DNA from: Cytophagales bacterium
GTDB taxonomy: Bacteria; Bacteroidota; Bacteroidia; Cytophagales; Spirosomataceae
Assembly: GCA_013205605.1 (NCBI GenBank)
Contig: JABMMK010000071.1
Span: forward strand, 1-6,839
Length of the DNA stretch: 6,839 nucleotides
Reading direction: 5' to 3'
The position numbers were made by a program, and so were the translations under genes. The notes beneath the pieces are model-generated. The model searched no databases, was not told where the DNA came from, and saw only the letters and a program-made list of their open reading frames with translations. Position 1 is the stretch's first letter. Each line of letters opens with the position of its first letter. Below, in pieces: positions 1 to 4,750 of this stretch.

Positions 1-26
1 AATTATCGCAATAAAATTATAATTTG

Positions 27-34
27 TACCTTTG
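27..34 (+). promoter_or_regulatory. Possible -7 box of the hemB-purM promoter
   Basis: TACCTTTG matches the Bacteroidota sigma-factor -7 consensus TAnnTTTG exactly. A good -33 TTTG at the expected 19-21 nt upstream is not visible (TTAT at 3-6 is the nearest), and the window begins too close to judge the rest. Transcription would start near 41, giving a very short leader before the ATG at 53. The call is weak because a single 8-base degenerate match is common in A/T-rich DNA. Confidence 0.4.
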
Positions 35-52
35 TTTTCTAATTAAATTTCG

Positions 53-1024
53 ATGTTACAAAGGCCCCGTAGAAATCGTTCCAGTGCTGTAATTCGTTCC
101 ATGGTCGAGGAAACTAGACTTTCCGTCAAGGACATGTTATTTCCTTTATTCGTCATGGAGGGGAAAAATGTGAGTACCGAAATCAAATCCATGCCGGGTA
201 TTTATCGCTACTCAACAGATTTATTACTCAAAGAAATTGAATCATGTGTTAATTTAGGCATTCAATCGTTTGCCTTGTTTCCCCAAATAGCAGAATCAAA
301 AAAGGATTCGACCGCTTCTGAAAGTCATAAAAAAGGCTCCCTTTATTTGGAGAGTATTTATGAAGTAAGCAAAAGATTTCCTGAAATAAGTCTCTTGACG
401 GATGTCGCGATGGACCCATACAGTTCAGATGGACATGACGGAATCGTTCAGGGCGGCCAAATTTTAAATGATGAGACCCTGCCTATTTTAGCTAAAATGG
501 CGATTGCCCAAGCACAAGCAGGTTCTAAATTGATCGGCCCCTCAGACATGATGGATGGCCGTATCGGATATTTGCGCGAGTCATTGGACGACGCGGGCTT
601 CTCAAATGTGGGCATTATGGCTTATACAGCTAAATATGCCTCCGCTTTTTATGGGCCTTTTCGGGATGCACTTGAATCCGCGCCCAAATTTGGCGATAAA
701 AAAACATATCAAATGAATCCGGCCAATCGCCGAGAAGCCTTAATAGAACTAGAACTAGATGAATCCGAGGGGGCCGATTTTTTAATGGTCAAACCTGCTT
801 TGGCTTATTTGGATATCATTGCTTTGTTACGGGAAAATTCACATTTGCCCATTGCCGCCTATAATGTTTCAGGGGAATATGCGATGATAAAAGCGGCGGG
901 CCAACAAGGTTGGATCGATGGCGAAAAGGCCATGTTGGAATGTTTATTGTCCATTAAACGAGCAGGAGCCCAAGTGATTTTAACGTATTTTGCCAAAGAG
1001 TTTGCTCAATTAAAAATTTCATAA
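53..1024 (+). CDS. hemB: Porphobilinogen synthase (delta-aminolevulinic acid dehydratase, HemB)
   Basis: HemB condenses two 5-aminolevulinate molecules into porphobilinogen, the first pyrrole of haem and other tetrapyrroles, in the cytosol. The 323-aa protein is of normal full length. Both Schiff-base lysines are visible: Lys194 in AYTAKYASAFYGPFR and Lys247 in FLMVKPA. GPSDMMDGR (162-170) is the other family hallmark. The metal-site loop at 117-130 reads DVAMDPYSSDGHDG. Ala119, Asp121 and Asp129 stand where the zinc-dependent enzymes have three cysteines, so by family knowledge this is a Cys-less enzyme that probably uses Mg2+ or monovalent ions. ATG 53 is the first start after an in-frame TAA at 44-46, and there is no Shine-Dalgarno sequence. 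purM follows after 3 nt, so co-transcription is likely. The gene is intact and the identification is secure. Confidence 0.97.
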   Translation: MLQRPRRNRSSAVIRSMVEETRLSVKDMLFPLFVMEGKNVSTEIKSMPGIYRYSTDLLLKEIESCVNLGIQSFALFPQIAESKKDSTASESHKKGSLYLESIYEVSKRFPEISLLTDVAMDPYSSDGHDGIVQGGQILNDETLPILAKMAIAQAQAGSKLIGPSDMMDGRIGYLRESLDDAGFSNVGIMAYTAKYASAFYGPFRDALESAPKFGDKKTYQMNPANRREALIELELDESEGADFLMVKPALAYLDIIALLRENSHLPIAAYNVSGEYAMIKAAGQQGWIDGEKAMLECLLSIKRAGAQVILTYFAKEFAQLKIS

Positions 1025-1027
1025 AAT

Positions 1028-2197
1028 ATGTCGTCTGATCGCTATATGCAACGAGGGGTTTCTGCCTCCAAAGAAGATGTTCATCGGGCGATTGCCAATT
1101 TAGACAAGGGAGTTTTTCCAGGCGCTTTTTGTAAAATTTCACCCGATATTTTGGGCGGCGATCCAGCGTATTGCAACATTATGCATGCGGATGGCGCTGG
1201 AACAAAGTCTTCTTTGGCCTATTTATATTGGAAAGAAACAGGTGATATTTCGGTTTGGCGCGGCATTGCACAGGATGCGGTGGTAATGAATACAGATGAT
1301 TTGATCTGTGTGGGGGCAACGGACCAAATGCTGCTTTCGTCTACGATTGGCCGAAATAAAAACTTAATTCCAGGGGAGGTAATCGCTGAGATTATCAATG
1401 GAACCGAGGAGGTATTGCAAATGCTACGCGATCACGGCGTGGGAATTTATAGCACAGGTGGAGAAACGGCAGATGTAGGAGATTTAGTGCGAACTATTAT
1501 TGTGGATAGTACTGTCATAGGCCGAATGAAACGCAGCGATGTGGTGTCAAATGCTAATATTCAGGCTGGAGATGTGATCGTTGGTTTGGCTTCTGATGGC
1601 CAAGCAAGCTATGAAAATAAATACAATGGAGGGATGGGAAGCAACGGTTTGACTTCTGCCCGGCATGATGTTTTGGCTAAGTATTTGGCCAAAAAATATC
1701 CTGAAAGTTTTGATCCATCGGTTCCCGAGTCATTGGTTTATTCAGGGTCTAAGCAATTAACGGATGTTGTGGAGGGTACGGATTTGAATGTGGGCCAACT
1801 GATATTATCTCCCACCAGGACCTATGCGCCAGTAATTATGGCCATATTGAAGTCGATGAGATCCCAAATCCACGGAATGGTGCACTGCTCAGGTGGCGCG
1901 CAAACCAAAATTTTACATTTTGTCAATAATGTGCATGTGGTGAAAGATTATTTATTTCCCATACCGCCACTTTTTGAATTAATCCAAAAAGAAAGCGGAA
2001 CAGATTTTAAGGAAATGTACCAAGTATTTAACATGGGACACCGCATGGAATTATATGTGTCCGCTGAACGCGCAGAAGAAATTATTCAAATAGCGGAATC
2101 CTTTGGAATTCCAGCTCAAATAGTCGGTCATGTGGAGGCTTTTTCAGGTAAAAAGCTGACCATCAGAAGTTCTTTTGGGGAATTTATTTACGAATAA
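1028..2197 (+). CDS. purM: Phosphoribosylformylglycinamidine cyclo-ligase (AIR synthetase, PurM), long Bacteroidota form
   Basis: PurM closes FGAM to aminoimidazole ribonucleotide using ATP, the fifth step of de novo purine synthesis, in the cytosol. The fold assignment comes from HADGAGTKS (53-61, equivalent to the DGVGTK nucleotide/Mg loop), a GIAQDAVVMNTDDLICVGA stretch (79-97), STGGETADVG (142-151), GLASDG (186-191), LSPTRTY (260-266) and FNMGHRMEL (334-342, the usual FNxGxGM site). At 389 aa it is longer than the roughly 345 aa of the E. coli enzyme, and several motifs deviate: HCSGGA where the usual form is HxTGGG, and GHRM where it is GVGM. From memory, Bacteroidota carry such a divergent form. 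The ATG lies 3 nt after the hemB stop and matches the usual MSSDRYMQRGVSA-type N-terminus. A PurL-like or other AIR-synthase-superfamily role is less likely given the full set of matching motifs. Confidence 0.9.
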   Translation: MSSDRYMQRGVSASKEDVHRAIANLDKGVFPGAFCKISPDILGGDPAYCNIMHADGAGTKSSLAYLYWKETGDISVWRGIAQDAVVMNTDDLICVGATDQMLLSSTIGRNKNLIPGEVIAEIINGTEEVLQMLRDHGVGIYSTGGETADVGDLVRTIIVDSTVIGRMKRSDVVSNANIQAGDVIVGLASDGQASYENKYNGGMGSNGLTSARHDVLAKYLAKKYPESFDPSVPESLVYSGSKQLTDVVEGTDLNVGQLILSPTRTYAPVIMAILKSMRSQIHGMVHCSGGAQTKILHFVNNVHVVKDYLFPIPPLFELIQKESGTDFKEMYQVFNMGHRMELYVSAERAEEIIQIAESFGIPAQIVGHVEAFSGKKLTIRSSFGEFIYE

Positions 2198-2208
2198 TGT
2201 AGTCCTCA

Positions 2209-2240
2209 TTTGTAAATTTGAAAATATCTTTTTAGATTTG
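2209..2240 (+). promoter_or_regulatory. Bacteroidota-type promoter for rplU-rpmA
   Basis: TTTG at 2209-2212 and TAGATTTG at 2233-2240 are separated by 20 nt. This matches the known Bacteroidetes promoter pattern TTTG-N19-21-TAnnTTTG exactly. Transcription should start near 2245, leaving a leader of about 65 nt before the rplU ATG at 2310. It sits just after the purM stop, and I see no convincing terminator between purM and this promoter, so some read-through from hemB-purM is possible. Confidence 0.75.
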
Positions 2241-2248
2241 CACCCCCA

Positions 2249-2267
2249 TTTAAAGGGCTTTTAAAGG
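2249..2267 (+). repeat. Direct repeat TTTAAAGG x2 in the rplU leader
   Basis: TTTAAAGG occurs at 2249-2256 and again at 2260-2267, a period of 11 bp, about one helical turn, immediately downstream of the predicted transcription start. A short AGGT-AAAG-ACCT hairpin (2265-2276) follows. L21 operons in other phyla carry autoregulatory leaders, but whether this one does is inference. The repeats could equally be chance in A/T-rich DNA. Confidence 0.35.
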
Positions 2268-2309
2268 TAAAGACCTGGCCTCGTGGGATTCACTTAAATA
2301 AATAATATA

Positions 2310-2624
2310 ATGTACGCAATCGTAGAAATTGCCGGGCAGCAGTTTAAAGTAGAAAAAGACCGGACCGTATATACCCACCGTTTGGCGGGCGAGGAAGGCG
2401 CTGCACTGGTTTTCGACAAGGTATTACTTGTTGATAAAGGCGGAGATGTGACCGTAGGAGCACCCATAGTAGCGGGAGCCAAAATCACAGGAAAAATTGT
2501 TGCACACGTTCGTGGAGAAAAAGTTTTGGTCTTCAAAAAGAAACGTAGAAAGAGTTATCAAAAAATGAATGGTCACCGTCAAAACTTGACCAAAGTTTTA
2601 ATTGAGTCAATTACTTTAAAATAA
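2310..2624 (+). CDS. rplU: 50S ribosomal protein L21
   Basis: L21 binds 23S rRNA in the large ribosomal subunit and contacts L20. The 104-aa product has the usual length. The N-terminus reads YAIVEIAGQQFKVEKD (2-17), the classic L21 opening strand. The C-terminal half has the RNA-binding basic signature KVLVFKKKRRKSYQKMNGHRQ (71-91), followed by an LTKVLIESI strand. The start codon is preceded by an A/T-rich stretch with no Shine-Dalgarno sequence, as expected in Bacteroidota. rpmA follows after 39 nt, the near-universal L21-L27 gene order, and both are probably read from the promoter at 2209-2240. The gene is intact and I see nothing odd in the protein. Confidence 0.98.
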   Translation: MYAIVEIAGQQFKVEKDRTVYTHRLAGEEGAALVFDKVLLVDKGGDVTVGAPIVAGAKITGKIVAHVRGEKVLVFKKKRRKSYQKMNGHRQNLTKVLIESITLK

Positions 2625-2635
2625 GTCTACAATTA

Positions 2636-2648
2636 GCGTTTTAAACGC
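2636..2648. repeat. Short perfect inverted repeat between rplU and rpmA
   Basis: GCGTTT and AAACGC flank a single T, giving a 13-nt near-palindrome in the 39-nt spacer, 15 nt before the rpmA start. The 1-nt spacer is too small for a simple RNA hairpin loop unless the inner A-T pairs open, and no T-run follows, so it is not a terminator. It could be a protein-binding site, a weak RNA structure affecting rpmA translation, or chance. Confidence 0.4.
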
Positions 2649-2663
2649 ATAAATTTATAAAAA

Positions 2664-3071
2664 ATGGCACATAAGAAAGGCGCCGGATCATCCAAAAACG
2701 GGCGCGAATCACATAGTAAACGATTAGGCGTTAAGTTGTTTGGAGGCCAAGCAGTTATTGCAGGAAATATTATTGTACGTCAAAGAGGTACAGCTCATAA
2801 TCCAGGAGAAAATGTTGGATTAGGAAAGGATCACACATTATTTGCTTTGTCAGATGGTGTTGTGGCATTCAAAAAAGGATTTAAAGGTCGTTCATTTGTG
2901 CATGTGTTGCCAGCGGTAGCTGCTTCACCTGTGGCAAAAGCGCCAGTTAAGAAAGCGGCTTCTGCTCCAGTAGCGGAAGTTATAGCGGAAGAAGTGGCTG
3001 TTGAGGCGGCTGTTGAGGCGGTTCCAAAAGCTAAGAAAGCTCCAGCAAAAAAGGCTGTAGCCGCTGAGTAA
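2664..3071 (+). CDS. rpmA: 50S ribosomal protein L27 with an extended low-complexity C-terminus
   Basis: L27 sits near the peptidyl-transferase centre of the 50S subunit and its N-terminal tail reaches toward the P-site tRNA. Residues 1-86 are a complete L27: MAHKKGAGSSKNGRESHSKRLGVK-type opening, FGGQAVIAGNIIVRQRG (26-42), then TAHNPGENVGLGKDHTLFAL (43-62) and a closing strand to VLP (81-83). There is no cleavable Firmicutes-type prepeptide ahead of AHKKG. The protein is 135 aa against a usual 84-90. The extra roughly 50 residues (about 86-135) are rich in Ala, Lys, Pro, Val and Glu and look disordered, with an acidic centre (EVIAEEVAVEAAVEA) and a basic end (PKAKKAPAKKA). The tail includes a perfect 12-bp tandem duplication. 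The reading frame is continuous to TAA, and a strong terminator follows 22 nt later. Confidence 0.96.
   Translation: MAHKKGAGSSKNGRESHSKRLGVKLFGGQAVIAGNIIVRQRGTAHNPGENVGLGKDHTLFALSDGVVAFKKGFKGRSFVHVLPAVAASPVAKAPVKKAASAPVAEVIAEEVAVEAAVEAVPKAKKAPAKKAVAAE
2997..3020 (+). repeat. Perfect 12-bp tandem duplication inside the rpmA tail
   Basis: GCTGTTGAGGCG is present twice in direct succession (2997-3008 and 3009-3020) and encodes AVEA-AVEA in the L27 C-terminal extension. It is in frame, so it changes only tail length, and it looks like a recent slippage duplication. Confidence 0.9.
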
Positions 3072-3093
3072 TTCATTCAATAGATTATTAAGG

Positions 3094-3121
3094 ACCTAGC
3101 ATGAAAATGCTAGGTTTTTTT
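3094..3121 (+). terminator. Rho-independent terminator of rplU-rpmA
   Basis: A 9-bp perfect stem, ACCTAGCAT (3094-3102) with ATGCTAGGT (3107-3115), closes a GAAA tetraloop and is followed by an unbroken run of T ending at 3121. It lies 22 nt after the rpmA stop. The T-run is close to, and may overlap, the -33 region of the next promoter. Confidence 0.95.
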
Positions 3122-3122
3122 G

Positions 3123-3153
3123 TTTTACGGCAACAATATTGGAGTTACCTTTG
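3123..3153 (+). promoter_or_regulatory. Likely promoter of the NifU-like gene
   Basis: TACCTTTG at 3146-3153 fits the Bacteroidota -7 consensus TAnnTTTG exactly. The -33 element is imperfect: TTTT at 3123-3126 gives a 19-nt spacer, while the true TTTG at 3119-3122 gives 23 nt. Transcription would start near 3160, about 16 nt before the ATG at 3176. The strong terminator just upstream means the downstream gene needs its own promoter, which supports the call. Confidence 0.55.
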
Positions 3154-3175
3154 TTATTAATTTTAAAAATGAATT

Positions 3176-3769
3176 ATGGAAACGCCACAAATACATATTT
3201 ATACTGAGTCTACCCCAAATCCACATTCCATGAAATTTGTGTTTAATGTGGAATTATTGCCAGAAGGACTTTCGTTTGATTATTCACAACCTGCTGATGG
3301 CTTGACCAAAGAGAAATCATCTCCTTTGGCCGTGGCTCTTTTTGGATTTGAATTTGTTCGTCGAGTATTTATCACGAGCAATTTTATTACGGTCACCAAA
3401 GGGGAGGCGACTTTGTGGGAAGATGAATTATTTGGCATTAAGCAGTACTTGAAAAAGTATTTTGAAGAGAAAAAGCCGGTATTTTCATTGCCTGAATCTG
3501 CCGCCGATGGTACTTCTGATGACTCGGATACGGAGATTATTGGAAAAATAAAAAGCGTATTAGAACAATATGTGCGACCAGCGGTGGAATCTGATGGGGG
3601 AGCGATTTCATTTCACTCTTTTGATGAGGAAACAGGCCAGGTAAAAGTCTTGTTACAGGGATCTTGCTCTGGTTGCCCTTCGTCCCAAATGACGCTGAAA
3701 GCCGGTATTGAAACGTTAATGACGCGAATGATTCCTGAAGTAAAGGAAGTGGTGGCAGAGGGAGTTTAA
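3176..3769 (+). CDS. NifU-like Fe-S cluster scaffold/carrier protein (Nfu_N plus NifU C-terminal domain)
   Basis: Proteins of this type bind a labile Fe-S cluster and pass it to target apoproteins in the cytosol. The 197-aa product has two domains. Residues 5 to about 95 form the Nfu_N scaffold domain, opening with IYTESTPNPHSMKFV (8-22), its standard signature. A short acidic linker (about 107-120) leads to the NifU C-terminal domain (about 121-197), with IRPxVESDGG-type sequence VRPAVESDGG (133-142) and the cluster-binding Cys164-x-x-Cys167 in GSCSGCPSS. There is no A-type (IscA-like) domain as in E. coli NfuA; the N-terminal domain is the Nfu_N type also seen in mitochondrial NFU1. An out-of-frame ATG at 3169 opens only 12 codons, so ATG 3176 is the start. 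The gene is transcribed alone toward tpiA and both share the hairpin after 3786. Confidence 0.95.
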   Translation: METPQIHIYTESTPNPHSMKFVFNVELLPEGLSFDYSQPADGLTKEKSSPLAVALFGFEFVRRVFITSNFITVTKGEATLWEDELFGIKQYLKKYFEEKKPVFSLPESAADGTSDDSDTEIIGKIKSVLEQYVRPAVESDGGAISFHSFDEETGQVKVLLQGSCSGCPSSQMTLKAGIETLMTRMIPEVKEVVAEGV

Positions 3770-3785
3770 GACCTATCCAAAATAG

Positions 3786-3827
3786 AAAACAGCCATAAAA
3801 ACGTTACATTTTTATGGCTGTTTTTTT
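3786..3827. terminator. Bidirectional terminator shared by the NifU-like gene and tpiA
   Basis: A 16-bp perfect inverted repeat (arms 3786-3801 and 3809-3824, core CAGCCAT/ATGGCTG) closes a 7-nt loop, CGTTACA. On the plus strand it runs into TTTTTTT (3821-3827). On the minus strand the stem is followed by a T-rich tract, the complement of 3776-3789, interrupted by C and A, so it should be good for the plus gene and moderate for tpiA. It lies 17 nt after one stop and about 12 nt after the other. Confidence 0.9.
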
Positions 3828-3838
3828 ATTTCATTAGA

Positions 3839-4600
3839 TTAAAACGAGGTTGCTATGGTAATAAAGTCAGCCGCAACTAAAGAAGCGCCACCGATCAATC
3901 CTCCGTCCACATCTGCACAGGCGAATAATTCTTGCGCATTTTTAGCGTTGCAACTTCCACCATATAAAATGGAGCAATTATCAGCGGCATTTTGGCCATA
4001 TGTTGAGGCCAAATGTCCACGTAAATACGCATGCATTTCTTGTGCTTGGTCTGAAGAAGCCGTTAATCCTGTACCTATTGCCCAAATGGGTTCGTAGGCA
4101 ATCACTACTTTAGCAAAATCTTCAGCCGATAAATGGAATAAACTTTCGGTTAATTGTTGGGCCACATAGGCTAAAAACTCTCCTCCTTCGCGCAGGTCTA
4201 AACTTTCCCCACAGCAAAAAATAGGAGTTAAGCCAGCCGCTAAGGCTGCGTCAACTTTGGCCGCTAATTGGGCATTTGATTCCGCAAAATATTGTCGGCG
4301 CTCTGAGTGTCCCAAAATGACATAAGAAATGCCTGAAGTGGCTAACATGTTAGCTGAAATTTCTCCCGTATAAGCGCCGGATGATTTTTCGTGGCAATTT
4401 TGAGCGGAAACGGCTAAATTAGATATGCCTGAAACCGCTTTATTTACTTCAGAAATAAATAAAGAGGGAGGAGCCATAATTACCTGAACGTCTGCAGCGA
4501 CCTCCGCTTTAACTAATTGGGCCACCTCATTCGCCAAAGCGATTGCTTCTGCAGCGGTTTTATTCATCTTCCAGTTTCCTGCTACGATCTTTTTTCTCAT
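3839..4600 (-). CDS. tpiA: Triose-phosphate isomerase
   Basis: TpiA interconverts dihydroxyacetone phosphate and glyceraldehyde 3-phosphate in glycolysis and gluconeogenesis, as a cytosolic TIM barrel. The 253-aa protein has the standard length and all active-site elements: Asn9 and Lys11 in GNWKMNK (8-14), electrophilic His98 in GHSERR (97-102), catalytic base Glu170 in AYEPIWAIGTG (168-178, ending in flexible loop 6), and the phosphate-binding YGGS (213-216) and GGLIGGAS (233-240). YGGSC replaces the more common YGGSV, a mild variation. ATG 4600 is followed directly by the expected RKKIVAGNWKMN opening. The gene stands alone, divergent from the GH3 fusion gene and convergent with the NifU-like gene. 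A promoter for it is visible at 4623-4653. Confidence 0.98.
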   Translation of the reverse strand: MRKKIVAGNWKMNKTAAEAIALANEVAQLVKAEVAADVQVIMAPPSLFISEVNKAVSGISNLAVSAQNCHEKSSGAYTGEISANMLATSGISYVILGHSERRQYFAESNAQLAAKVDAALAAGLTPIFCCGESLDLREGGEFLAYVAQQLTESLFHLSAEDFAKVVIAYEPIWAIGTGLTASSDQAQEMHAYLRGHLASTYGQNAADNCSILYGGSCNAKNAQELFACADVDGGLIGGASLVAADFITIATSF

Positions 4601-4622
4601 GTTTTCATTTTTTAATTATCCG

Positions 4623-4653
4623 CAAAATTACGATTCCTTTTTCGGGATTGAAA
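4623..4653 (-). promoter_or_regulatory. Likely promoter of tpiA
   Basis: Read on the minus strand, TAATTTTG (4630-4623) matches the Bacteroidota -7 consensus TAnnTTTG, and TTTC (4653-4650) lies 19 nt upstream as a one-mismatch -33 element. Transcription would start near 4616, about 16 nt before the tpiA ATG. Confidence 0.55.
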
Positions 4654-4678
4654 ATTACATTGAAAAAATCAATCGTAA
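4628..4678. repeat. 8-bp inverted repeat spanning the tpiA promoter
   Basis: TTACGATT (4628-4635) and AATCGTAA (4671-4678) are exact reverse complements 35 nt apart. They bracket the predicted -33 region and touch the -7 box of tpiA. They may be an operator pair or chance. The rest of the 150-nt divergent spacer (4601-4750) is A/T-rich, and I see no strong promoter for the plus-strand gene. TTATTTTG (4717-4724) and AAAATTTG (4732-4739) are one-mismatch -7 candidates without a clear -33. Confidence 0.35.
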
Positions 4679-4750
4679 ATCCTCAAAGATTCAGGCATTT
4701 CCCGTATTTTCACACATTATTTTGCCCAAACAAAATTTGATATTTTTTAC

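Noticed and set aside
44..51. TAAATTTC as an alternative -7 box for hemB
   Set aside because: It has one mismatch, would start transcription at or after the ATG at 53, and has no TTTG at the right distance upstream.
954..1142. 62-codon minus-strand frame across the hemB-purM junction
   Set aside because: It is antisense to two conserved protein ends and has no recognisable features.
2198..2240. Possible terminator after purM
   Set aside because: The only complementarity (around AATATCT and AGATTT) is imperfect with a bulge, and the site coincides with the promoter boxes. There is no stem plus T-run.
2294..2536. 80-codon minus-strand frame opposite rplU
   Set aside because: It is antisense to a conserved ribosomal protein gene, covers its promoter-proximal region and has no motif.
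2831..3076. 81-codon minus-strand frame opposite the rpmA tail
   Set aside because: The Ala/Thr/Ser-rich translation is simply the complement of the low-complexity Ala/Lys/Val tail of L27. It has no independent support.
4543..4740. 65-codon plus-strand frame across the tpiA start and the divergent spacer
   Set aside because: It overlaps the tpiA N-terminus in antisense and the predicted tpiA promoter. The hydrophobic-looking start is the complement of Lys-rich codons, and the frame ends before the GH3 start without a motif.
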